Source: Pseudoneurospora amorphoporcata
Lineage: Eukaryota; Ascomycota; Sordariomycetes; Sordariales; Sordariaceae
Reading direction: 5' to 3'
Assembly: GCA_033297205.1 (NCBI GenBank)
Contig: MU859218.1
Location: forward strand, 1 to 64,000
DNA length: 64,000 nt
Below, piece after piece: positions 34,425-44,221 of the stretch; within the stretch, counting starts at the first letter, position 1, and each line of letters starts with the position of its first letter. Position numbers and translations under genes: made by a program. Under the pieces are notes generated by a model, which worked only from the letters and a program-made list of their open reading frames with translations, was not told the DNA's origin and searched no databases.

Positions 34425-37400
34425 ATGGCGGCTCTCGACGATGGCTTCGAGGCCCTGCTGGAGCCGTTCTACAATGGCAAGAAGCTGACCGATCCCGTCT
34501 CGACCAAGGAGGACAAGTTCCATCTCGTCCCGGCCTTCCTCAAGGTCAAGGGTCTCGTCAAGCAGCACATCGACTCGTACAACTACTTCGTCAATGAGGA
34601 AATCAAGGACATCGTCAAGGCCAACCGCGTCGTCCGCAGCGACCAGGACCCCAACTTCTGGCTCGAGTTCAGAGACATCCGCGTCGGCATGCCCACCCGT
34701 ACCGAAGATGGCGAACAAGTCCAGTCGAGAAACCCCGTCACCCCCATGGAGTGCCGCCTCCGCGACCTCACCTACGCCGCCCCCGTCGAAGTCGATATTG
34801 CCTACACCCGCGACAAGAGCGTCATCGTCCGCAAGAACATCCCGCTGTGCCGCATCCCCGTCATGCTCAAGAGTGCAAAGTGCTACCTCAACGGCGCCAC
34901 CAATGCTCAGATGGAGGTCTTTAACGAGTGCCCTCTCGATCCCGGTGGCTATTTCGTTATTGGCGGAACCGAGAAGGTCATTTTGATTCAGGAACAGCTT
35001 AGCAAGAACCGTATCATTGTTGAAGCCGACGAGAAGACCGGCGGCGTCATGGCCTCCGTTACCAGTTCCACACACGAGAGAAAGTCAAAGACATACGTCG
35101 TACTCAAGAAGGACCGAATTGTCCTGCAGCACAACACCCTCTCCGAGCCCATTCCGATCGTCATCGTTCTCAAGGCCTTCGGTGGCCTCTCCGACAACGA
35201 CATTATCGAGCTGGTTTGCGGTGGCGATGCGCGCTACCAGGACGATTTCCTCATCAACTTCGACGAAGCCGGAAGAGCTGGTGTCTACACACAACAACAA
35301 GCGTTGGAATACGTTGGTGCTAGAGTCAAGATGGGCGGCAACAGACCAAAGTTCGGTGCCGCTCCTCGAAGGAACCATGCCGAAGAAGGTCTCGACGCAC
35401 TTGCGAACCTGGTTATTGCGCACGTCACCGTTGAGGGTCTCGACTTCTACCCCAAGGCCGTCTACATCGCCATGATGGTTCGCCGCGTGCTGATGGCCGC
35501 TCAGAACCCCAAGCTCGTAGACGACAGAGATTTCGTCGGTAACAAGAGATTGGAATTGGCCGGACAGCTGATCTCCCTTCTATTCGAAGATTTGTTCAAA
35601 AAGTTCATTTCAGACGTCAAGTACAACATTGACAACTTCTTCAAGAAGCCCAACCGTACCTCGACATATGATCCCCATGGCGCGATTATGGCCAATGGCC
35701 ATTATATCTCTCACGGTCTCAACCGCGCTATCCAGAGCGGCAACTGGACGGTCAAGCGTTTCAACATGAACAGAGCGGGTATCACCCACGTTCTCAGTCG
35801 ACTCAGTTATATCGCTGCGCTCGGTATGATGACGCGTATCAGCTCGCAGTTCGAGAAGACGAGAAAGGTTTCCGGCCCCAGAGCTCTCCAGCCTTCGCAG
35901 TGGGGTATGCTCTGTACCTCTGATACTCCCGAAGGTGAAGCCTGCGGTCTGGTAAAGAACTTGGCGCTCATGACACATATTACCACCAATGTGCCGGAGG
36001 AGCCGGTTAAGAAGATGATTTTCGCTGCTGATGAGAACGTGGGGCCGATTCGAGAATACACCGGAACAGAGATGCACAGCAAGGGCTCGTATATCATCCA
36101 TCTGAACGGTACACCCTTTGCCGTGACCAGGGAGCCAAAACGGTTTGCCGCGAGGTTCAGAACTTTGCGTCGCCGTGGCTGGGTTTCTCCTTTTGTGAGC
36201 ATCCATATCAACGAGCATTTTTCGGCGGTTCATATCGCTACCGATGAAGGACGTATCTGCCGTCCATACATTATCGTCAAGAACGGCAAATCCATGTTGA
36301 AGGCAGAGCACTTGAAGATGCTTCAACTTGGTAAGGCGACATTCGACACCTTCCTGACCAGCGGTGTGGTTGAGTACCTCGATGTCAACGAAGAGAACGA
36401 TACGCTTGTTGCCCTTCAAGAGGATCAGATTACTAACAGCACTACGCACATGGAAATCGAGCCGTTCACAATTCTCGGAGCGGTCGCCGGTCTTATTCCC
36501 TTCCCCCATCACAACCAGTCTCCCCGTAATACTTACCAGTGCGCTATGGGTAAACAAGCCATTGGTGCTATTGCCTACAATCAGTTCAACAGAATCGACA
36601 CCCTTCTTTATACCCTTGTTTATCCCCAACGACCAATGGTCATTTCAAAGACCATTCAGCTTATCCACTACGACAAACTTCCAGCAGGACAGAACGCCAC
36701 TGTCGTCGTTATGTCTTACTCTGGCTACGATATTGAAGATGCGCTTGTTTTGAACAAGGCTTCTCTAGATCGTGGGTTCGGCCGCTGCCAAGTGTTCCGC
36801 AAGTATACTGCCGAGTTGCAAGGCTACACCAACGGTCGCCGTGACAGGGTCGGTGGTATCATGAAGGACGAAGACGGCAAGCCCATTGCCAAGCATGTCA
36901 TCCTCGATGCCGATGGCTTGGCCCAGGTTGGCTCAAAGGTTGAATCCGGACAAACGATGATCAAGAAGGAGACCCCGTTGGACCAGATCTCTACTGGAAT
37001 TGCTGGCGATCGTGGGTCAGACGACTACCGTGATGCATCGACCAACTACCGCATTTCGGACCCGGCTATCATCGACAAGGTCATGATCTCCGTCAACGAG
37101 CGTGAGAATAAGCTTATTAAAGTTCAAACCCGCCAGACTCGTAGGCCGGAACTCGGTGACAAGTTCTCGTCCCGTCACGGTCAGAAGGGCGTCGTCGGCA
37201 TCATCGTCAATGAGGAGGACATGCCCTTCTCCGACAAGGGTCTCCGCCCGGACATCATCATGAACCCCCACGGTTTCCCCTCCCGTATGACAGTCGGCAA
37301 GCTCTTTGAGTGTTTGACCGGCAAAGCCTCGGTCATCGCCGGCGAGAAAGACTACGGCTTCGGCGACGCCTTCCGCTCGCACCCGGTCGAGTCCATGGGC

Positions 37401-37892
37401 CAGGCCCTGATCGACCACGGCTTCTCGTGGGAAGGCAAAGACTACTTCACGTCCGGCATCACGGGTGAGCCCATGGAGGCCTACATCTACAACGGCCCCA
37501 TCTTCTACCAGCGCCTCAAGCACATGGTGCAGGACAAGATGCACTCGCGCTCGCGCGGCCCGCGTGCCATCCTTACGCGCCAGCCCACCGAGGGTCGTTC
37601 GCGCGACGGCGGTCTCCGTCTCGGAGAAATGGAGCGCGATTGTCTGATCGCGTACGGCGCCTCCCAGCTGTTGCTGGAGCGTCTCATGATTTCTTCGGAT
37701 GGCACCGAGCTTGATGTCTGCCAGGAGTGCGGATTATTCGGCTACAAGGGCTACTGCAACGCTTGCAAGAGCACGCGAAACGTTACCCAGATGACGATGC
37801 CGTATGCGTGTAAGCTGTTGGTTCAGGAGCTTATTAGTATGAATGTGGGTGTGAAGTTGAAGTTGGAGGATGAGTTCCCTCACCCGAGGTAG
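34425..37892 (+). CDS. RPC2: DNA-directed RNA polymerase III second-largest subunit (RPC2)
   Basis: Forms one side of the active-centre cleft of RNA polymerase III, which makes tRNA, 5S rRNA and other small RNAs in the nucleus. It is a single intronless frame of 1155 aa, close to the yeast Ret1 length. The N-terminus STKEDKFHLVPAFLKVKGLVKQHIDSYNYFV is the Pol III form. In order are the lobe, the fork region with SDTPEGEACGLVKNLALM, the hybrid-binding block SYSGYDIEDALVLNKASLDRG, and GDKFSSRHGQKGVVG near residue 911. The clamp-anchor zinc site is at C1099, C1102, C1111 and C1114 (CQECGLF...YCNACKS). All expected key residues are present. The ATG at 34425 opens directly onto the conserved region. 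Confidence 0.97.
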   Translation: MAALDDGFEALLEPFYNGKKLTDPVSTKEDKFHLVPAFLKVKGLVKQHIDSYNYFVNEEIKDIVKANRVVRSDQDPNFWLEFRDIRVGMPTRTEDGEQVQSRNPVTPMECRLRDLTYAAPVEVDIAYTRDKSVIVRKNIPLCRIPVMLKSAKCYLNGATNAQMEVFNECPLDPGGYFVIGGTEKVILIQEQLSKNRIIVEADEKTGGVMASVTSSTHERKSKTYVVLKKDRIVLQHNTLSEPIPIVIVLKAFGGLSDNDIIELVCGGDARYQDDFLINFDEAGRAGVYTQQQALEYVGARVKMGGNRPKFGAAPRRNHAEEGLDALANLVIAHVTVEGLDFYPKAVYIAMMVRRVLMAAQNPKLVDDRDFVGNKRLELAGQLISLLFEDLFKKFISDVKYNIDNFFKKPNRTSTYDPHGAIMANGHYISHGLNRAIQSGNWTVKRFNMNRAGITHVLSRLSYIAALGMMTRISSQFEKTRKVSGPRALQPSQWGMLCTSDTPEGEACGLVKNLALMTHITTNVPEEPVKKMIFAADENVGPIREYTGTEMHSKGSYIIHLNGTPFAVTREPKRFAARFRTLRRRGWVSPFVSIHINEHFSAVHIATDEGRICRPYIIVKNGKSMLKAEHLKMLQLGKATFDTFLTSGVVEYLDVNEENDTLVALQEDQITNSTTHMEIEPFTILGAVAGLIPFPHHNQSPRNTYQCAMGKQAIGAIAYNQFNRIDTLLYTLVYPQRPMVISKTIQLIHYDKLPAGQNATVVVMSYSGYDIEDALVLNKASLDRGFGRCQVFRKYTAELQGYTNGRRDRVGGIMKDEDGKPIAKHVILDADGLAQVGSKVESGQTMIKKETPLDQISTGIAGDRGSDDYRDASTNYRISDPAIIDKVMISVNERENKLIKVQTRQTRRPELGDKFSSRHGQKGVVGIIVNEEDMPFSDKGLRPDIIMNPHGFPSRMTVGKLFECLTGKASVIAGEKDYGFGDAFRSHPVESMGQALIDHGFSWEGKDYFTSGITGEPMEAYIYNGPIFYQRLKHMVQDKMHSRSRGPRAILTRQPTEGRSRDGGLRLGEMERDCLIAYGASQLLLERLMISSDGTELDVCQECGLFGYKGYCNACKSTRNVTQMTMPYACKLLVQELISMNVGVKLKLEDEFPHPR

Positions 37893-38647
37893 TTTTGGAC
37901 TCCATGATGGTTGTGGAGATGTCTGTCATGTATGAATCTAAACCCATGGATGAATCAGCACGGGTTTGCCGAAAACGGGATTTTGTTGGTGGTTGATGGG
38001 TTGATGCGGATCTTTTGCAAATAGTTTACATGATAGGTGTTCAGGGCGCTCGTGGTTCTCTTTACACTTTAACTCTTTAGCATTTTCAAATAGCGCGGCG
38101 AGGGTAGACAAATGGTTAGACTGTAATGGGAGTTGCAAAGACTAAGGAAATATCCATATGAAATATACATTTCACATTTTACATAGATTAAGGGCCATCG
38201 TTACGGTTGGCACCGTACTATATTTTCGATCTCATGGCTACGAGCGATGTCAGGCGTAACACATTCACGTTGTCCTACTCTGGCTTTCGGGATCTGTTCC
38301 GCAACTGTCCAGTTTTGGAAGGTGATATACGCAGGAAGACGGATTCATCACGTAGCCATGGGTACGCATGCATGCATCATAATAACCTGGGCTCTGCCCA
38401 GAATTATTCAACATCCAACAGTATCGAGAACGTCACCCCGCGATCTAACTGTTTACTTTTACACTTTGTATTGCCTTCTAAATAGTTGTAGTTCAAACAC
38501 CAAGATTGGGGGGGTATCACATATTATCCATTCTTCTTTTCCTTCCTAAACCCAGAACACATATAACATCAATGTCACTTGGTCCCCCAAACCGTCTCAA
38601 CCCATTGCTATGCCAGTCCTAGCTGAGTATATTGCCATTTTGACACC
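37893..38647. other. convergent 3' regions of RPC2 and the Rad57-like gene
   Basis: Two 3' untranslated regions facing each other. No feature recognised. Confidence 0.5.
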
Positions 38648-40153
38648 TCAGCCCTCCTTCTCTTTTCCCTTCCCCTCTCCATCCTCCCCCTGCTTCACCT
38701 TCTGTCCCTTCTTCTTTTTATCTCTATCAACACCCCTCAACCCCCCCATCCAAACCTCAAACTCCACGCTTCCCTCTGCTATTCCAGTCCCGCTCTCCCC
38801 CGCCCACCCCGCAAAAACAACCTTCATCCACCTCCTCCAACTCTTCAGCATCGGCATCCCTTTTTCTGCGCCCCCGCCAGCGTCTTCGTCATCAGCTTGG
38901 TACTTGGAACGTCCATAAGCCGGCCTTTTAAACAAGGCTATCCGCGCGGAAATCTGCGTAGACCAGACTAGACCCAAGGATGGAGTTTTTAGGGGAAAAG
39001 AGGCGTAGGGGTCGTCGCCCCAGCCGGTGAAGAAGCGTTGTTGGTTGTCGAGGTGGAGGGAGGGGTGGTAAGCTGCTGGAGGTTCTTCTTGGTACGGATG
39101 GGGAGTGTGAGGGTAGGGTGTTGATGCCCCGGGTGTGGTCGTGGGAATGGCGTCGCTGGAGCGGGCGATGCCGGGGAAGCGAGGAATGGAAGAAGTAATA
39201 GGCTCAGGCATCCTAGACCCAAACCGATCGGCTACTTGGTTCGACACCACCACGGCTAGGTCGTACTTTTGCGCCAGGTCGCGAAGTTGCATGCCTAGAC
39301 GGACTAGCTCGGCGGTGCGGGCTCCCATGTTAGAGGATCGTGCCGCACCCGCGCCTGCGCCGCCCGGTGTTGATGATGATGATGAGATGGTTACGTCTGT
39401 GGAGGAACGCTCAAACTCGGCCCGGTAGTTGGCTGCCACGCTGTCGAGTACCAACAAGCCGATGTTGCGCCGCTCGATCTCCACGGGCACTTGGTAAGTG
39501 AGAATGTGGTCTTGGCTTTCCAGGTCGGGAGTGACGGTGCTGATGATGTTGTCGAGCGACGGTCTCTCTGCTTCAAGGTCCTTGAAGAGAGGGTTGGTGG
39601 TGAGCATTTGGGCCAGCCGTCTCGTGGAAAGCGGCGCCTCGGTGCTGATGTACAAGGCCGGTCTGCCGAGGCCGTGGGGAGGCGGCAGCTGGACCGCTAG
39701 GAGGAGAGTGAGCAGGAACTGCGTCTTGCCGGCACCGGACTCGCCCGTGATCTCGGTCACGTAGCCGGCAGGGATGCCACCGCCGCCGAGGGCGCGGTCG
39801 AGGTCCGGGTCTAGGGTGCTGATGGTCAGCCATTGGGAGGCGAGGGAGGCGGGTGTGTTCTTCAGGGTCTGCGGAGCTGGAGGCGGCGCAGCAGGAACTG
39901 TGCTACTACCGACTGTTTGGCCCTGTTGACGGCGGGATGTGGCGAAGACACCCAAGTCATCGTGAAGAGCAGCGAGGACAGCGGCACACAGGCGCTTGAT
40001 GTCGAGCAGGGGAAGTTGAGTGCGTTTCCCAATGTCGGCTGCTTCGAGCGTCAAGAGGTCGCTGGTGGTGAGGCCGACCTTCTCAAGTGTGGATATCAGA
40101 TGTGCATACTGGCCGACGGGGAAGTGCGGCAGGACGCGGAGGAGATCGGTCAT
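38648..40153 (-). CDS. rad57: Rad57-like RecA-family recombination mediator
   Basis: RAD51 paralogue. In yeast, Rad55-Rad57 helps Rad51 assemble on single-stranded DNA against Srs2. It is a single exon of 501 aa. An N-terminal helix-rich domain (LISTLEKVGLTTSDLLTLEAADI) is followed by the RecA core. The Walker A motif GESGAGKT is at residues 137-144, IGLLVLDSVAANYRAEFER is the Walker B strand, and VVVSNQVADRFGSR follows. The segment PALYISTEAPLSTRRLAQML parallels the Rad57/XRCC3 group. Inserted low-complexity stretches (SSSSSTPGGAGAGAARSS and a Pro/His-rich loop) and a Lys/Gly/Glu tail make it longer than yeast Rad57 (460 aa). XRCC3-type naming is the alternative; the two are orthologous groups. 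Confidence 0.85.
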   Translation of the reverse strand: MTDLLRVLPHFPVGQYAHLISTLEKVGLTTSDLLTLEAADIGKRTQLPLLDIKRLCAAVLAALHDDLGVFATSRRQQGQTVGSSTVPAAPPPAPQTLKNTPASLASQWLTISTLDPDLDRALGGGGIPAGYVTEITGESGAGKTQFLLTLLLAVQLPPPHGLGRPALYISTEAPLSTRRLAQMLTTNPLFKDLEAERPSLDNIISTVTPDLESQDHILTYQVPVEIERRNIGLLVLDSVAANYRAEFERSSTDVTISSSSSTPGGAGAGAARSSNMGARTAELVRLGMQLRDLAQKYDLAVVVSNQVADRFGSRMPEPITSSIPRFPGIARSSDAIPTTTPGASTPYPHTPHPYQEEPPAAYHPSLHLDNQQRFFTGWGDDPYASFPLKTPSLGLVWSTQISARIALFKRPAYGRSKYQADDEDAGGGAEKGMPMLKSWRRWMKVVFAGWAGESGTGIAEGSVEFEVWMGGLRGVDRDKKKKGQKVKQGEDGEGKGKEKEG

Positions 40154-41704
40154 GGGTCATGGAGGAGGGTCATTTGTTTACTTTGGTGTATTGACAGCCG
40201 TCGTCGAGGTGACAGAACTTGGGTGTTTTTGGCGACGTCTGTTTTGGGTTGTTGATGTGGGTCTCCTCCGCCTGGGAGACGATCGGGGTTGGGGTCGGCT
40301 CGGCGGTCCACGGCGCAGTCCATGTTGTCTGGTTGTTCACTTGTTGTGGACGGGGTTGTGGGTTGCAGATCCCGTCCCGCTAAAAGCTCCGTGTGGGTGT
40401 GCCGCAGGATTCCGGCGGTCCACTAGCCCACCGGGCCCGCTGTTCGGTGCCCTGTTTGTGGGGCCAATTGCTTTCTCTCCAGGCTTCCACTTGACAACTT
40501 CCAACAGATCTTGCATGTTTTGGGCAAAGCTTGGGCCTACACCAAACCAGCCCAACGAAACGCCGCTCATCACGACCCTATCTTTCGGAGAAGAAGCCCC
40601 AAAAGGATTGGATGGGGGTTACACTCACAGAACCTTGAAAATCGATAATCTGGGGTCGTTTATGCGTGCTGTGCCACACCGTGGATGTCTTCCATTGGCA
40701 GCCTCATGTCTCTTCGCTGTTTCTCTCTCCTCATTTCCCAACACTCGCTCCTTCGTTTCCCAGTCATCAGTCATCGCAACATCGTGGAAGTTGGACATGC
40801 TCTACGCTACGAGGGCGACAATTTACCGTCACCATAGCACTGCGATCCTCCCATTTTCATGATGACAGCCGAGGGTTGACAATCACCAAGGGAAAATATC
40901 ACCCCTGACCCTGTGTTTACACGGCGGCATTGCAAGCTCACACACCCCAAAGCATAGGTACTTAGTTTACCACCTTCCCTCAACTCATCAAGCGACAGAT
41001 GGCCCAATCACCTCACTCTTGGCCCCAGGCAGTGTTCCCTTCAAGTGGAGAGCAGAATCGCAATGCATCCCAATTTGGGACCTCACCATGGGAGCCTCAG
41101 CTGTGTGTGCCGTGTCCCTGTCTCGTCCCAATCAGAGCCATGCTGTTCCTTCAGCTACTGCAAGCCACATTTGTTGCCCGCTCTCGAATTGGTCCAGATC
41201 AAGCCACGAGCATCTGCGATGGACCCTTGACCCCTGGACGCCCAGGTTACCACCAGCATGGAGGAAGAGATGGGGTTCACGAGAAGAGGAGAAAAAGAGC
41301 GTCAAAGGTCAGCCACACGCGCATTGTCATGGCTGTGTGTGACTGGTCCCTTGTGGGCTTCTTCAGCATGAGGTTATCCCGGTTTACCCGACTTACTGAG
41401 AGAAAATATTGTGCAGAAACATGGGGATGTGGGAGGCTTGACGAGAAGGAGAACCGAGAGTCCTTACTATTCTAATAGGCTTGCCATCATACCGAGCCAC
41501 ACGAGTGATCTGTGAGGATGGGTTGAGTAGCTATCCCATGGGTTGGTCGGTCTCTTGAACAAAAAAGTGGTCCTGGGTTGCTTTTCTCCGAAGGCTGAAC
41601 TGGTTTATCATCCCATTGAAATGATCTTTTCCCTACTCTGCGTTCTCTCCCTTTCTCCTGTTGTTGTGCTTTGAATCTGAGATCCGTTCAAGCCATCCAC
41701 AACC
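40154..41704. other. divergent promoter region (Rad57-like / membrane protein)
   Basis: 1.55 kb between divergent starts. No supported gene. The 120 bases before 41705 are rich in CTTT/TCTCC and look like a leader. Confidence 0.5.
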
Positions 41705-43310
41705 ATGGGTGTCTCCAGCTTATACCGTGTTGCTCTCTTTGGAGCTTCTGTTCATGCGCTAGCATATCCCGGACCACAGGCAACAGATCGGGTTATCATT
41801 CCTTCAGACGCGCAGACTCCTAAGCCAACACTTCCCCCGACTCCTCATCATGAGCTTTTCAAGCGTCAAGTTTCCGGGAGCGCAAGCGGCTCTGGCTCCT
41901 ATGGCGACACCATCTTCATTGCTCCAGACAATACATGTGGTTATGTGAGCGGATTAGCGGGTAAGTGATGAGTAGTACTGTCAATTGCTCTCTCTCTTCT
42001 CAACTTCTTAGACATACTAACCCTCTTGGTATTTTCATAGGCGCCGCTTTTACCTGCATTGACCCGGCCAACTCTTGCGTCTTCATTCCTTCCTCTGGCT
42101 CGATACCGGGTGCCGCAGGATGCTGCAACACCAAACTTTGCGGCTTCCGTGTTGCTTGCATGGACTATAGCGAGGTCCTCGTCCAGAGCAAATGCGATGA
42201 CGGCTGCATGGCAGACACTTACACCGCAAAGTGGTAAGTCTTTTTCTCCCGAAAACGGGCAATCTCCATACACCCAGCTAACACCCATTCAGTACGGGAA
42301 CGGACAACCCGTATTGCGGTACCATTGCCTTCCCCGGCGGCATCACCGATTACTTCTGCGGTACTCTCAGCGGCTCGCGTGTACAGTCGGCCAAGACGAC
42401 TTATGACGGCGAGACAGATGGCCGCACCTTCCTAACGTGGACTAACAGTGGCAGCAGCTCTACCCTTGCCGTTCCGACTATCGAGTCCAGCACCTCCGCT
42501 CGCGGCGCAAGCTCAACCGCCTCCTCAAGCTCGTCCGGCACCGTCGGCCTGGGGGGAACCTCCACCGATCCCGCCGACCCCAACCAACCGGAACCGAAGA
42601 AGGAAAAGGGAGGAAACAACATCGGCGCCATCGTCGGCGGTGTCGTCGGCGGTCTAGCCGTCATCGGTCTCGTCATCCTGGGCATCGTCTGGATGGTGCG
42701 CCGAAAGAAGCGCACCAACACACCTGACACTCCTGCAACCTCCGCAGCAGCAGCAGCAGCACCTCCCGGCGGCGGTCACCCAGGCCTAGCCAACTCCCCA
42801 CCACCACAGCCCAGCTCCAGCCCGGGTAACGGTGGTAATCTCGATCCGGCCCTCAACAACAACTCCCACAACAGTTACTACTACGCCGGCGGCACCCCGG
42901 ACCCCAACAAGGTTCCCGTTATGACTCAGCACTACCCTGCTTCTGCTTCGCCTCCTCCTCCTTCCGCCGATTACAATAACAACTACAACCACGGACAACA
43001 TCCCCAATGGAACAATCAAAACCCCAACGGCAGCCCGACATCAGGTTACATTCCCCCCTCCAGCCCTGCTTCGACTCTCATGTCTGGTGGTGGGTACCAG
43101 CCTAGCAGCGTTGGCGGCGGCGGCGGCGCGCCAATGGGTCATCCGCATCACATGTCTGGCCAGAGCTTCACTGGGGTTTCACCAATGGGCGGGCAAGGGC
43201 CGATTTACGGACCGGGCGGACAGCCGGTTTATGAGGCGGCGAGTAATGCAGTGGGTGGACCGCAGGAGTTGAATGCGAATCACAGGGGGCAGATGCATGA
43301 GTTGCAATAG
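41705..43310 (+). CDS. cysteine-rich single-pass membrane protein, unknown function
   Basis: Exons 41705-41960, 42041-42233 and 42293-43310 encode 488 aa; both introns have GTAAGT donors, and acceptors are CATAG and TTCAG. A signal peptide (MGVSSLYRVALFGASVHALA) leads to an ectodomain with twelve cysteines between about residues 79 and 175 (including GCC, CDDGC and YCGTI). A Ser/Thr/Pro-rich stalk follows, then one membrane segment at about 261-284 (IGAIVGGVVGGLAVIGLVIL) and a stop-transfer RRKKR. The cytoplasmic tail of about 200 residues is Pro/Gly/Asn/Gln-rich. The topology recalls fungal wall-stress sensors (Wsc/Mid2) and Mid2-like proteins. The cysteine pattern is not a WSC domain that I recognise, so a sensor role is only inference from architecture. 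Confidence 0.85.
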
Positions 43311-44221
43311 ATGGGGTTGACAGAGGGTGAACCTGGTGTTGTATATGAGATTTGATGACGAACGGATCGGTTTGGGTTGGGAGGTTAATTGGGTATAAGT
43401 GCGTAACATGCCTTAATGATGAAATGGATGGGGTCAGACGGACTTTCTCATGTAGATATTGATATCCTGGTTGTTTGTTTGAAAGGAATGTACGGAATTA
43501 AGCAGGTCGTTATATAAGCTGATTGATGTTTGAATGTCTGATGTTTGCGGTCTTCGCTCCCTTCTTTAAAGTATTTGCGAGCGGTCAAGGACACACTGGC
43601 AATTTTTGAGGACTGGCGACACACCTGAAAAAGTATTTAATAATTCCAAAATCAGTACGATACTTTATAATGAAAGCCACTGAATGCTTGAGTGACGTTC
43701 TCAATATTGGTTTGCGTATAAAATTCTGGGCGGGGGTATTTATATTGCATGCATACCCGTAGGGAGGTGATGAGGTCGTCTTGGTTTATACGATAGGAAG
43801 CTAGAGATTTGAACAGGCCCCGGATACTTTAGGTGAGGCCATGCGTTACACCCGTCGTCATCGCGGGTAGCTGAGATATTCAGGCCGGAATCGACAGCGA
43901 TGAGAAGTTGATGTAGCCGTGAACATCAAGAAGCTACGGAGAGGGCCAAATTTCAAGCAAATGAAACAAAAACTTTTCACATTCACGAGATAAAGCCTGC
44001 TCAAAGATATGGTGAGTTAACGTCATAAATTGCATTATCAAAGCTTCCTCCCATCGACTCATTCTGTATAGACTCTATAGGTCTCTAATTCCAAGAAAGA
44101 ACCACCACGAATTGCCTCTATGGCTATAAGAGTTAGCCAGAAAGAACTCGTAGCTTGCCTCCTCTCCCAGTTATCGTTGTCTGTCTATCGAATGCACCAA
44201 ATGCCATACTCAGAGACCCGC
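43311..44221. other. convergent intergenic region
   Basis: 3' regions of the membrane protein gene and the GH63 gene; nothing further recognised. Confidence 0.5.
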
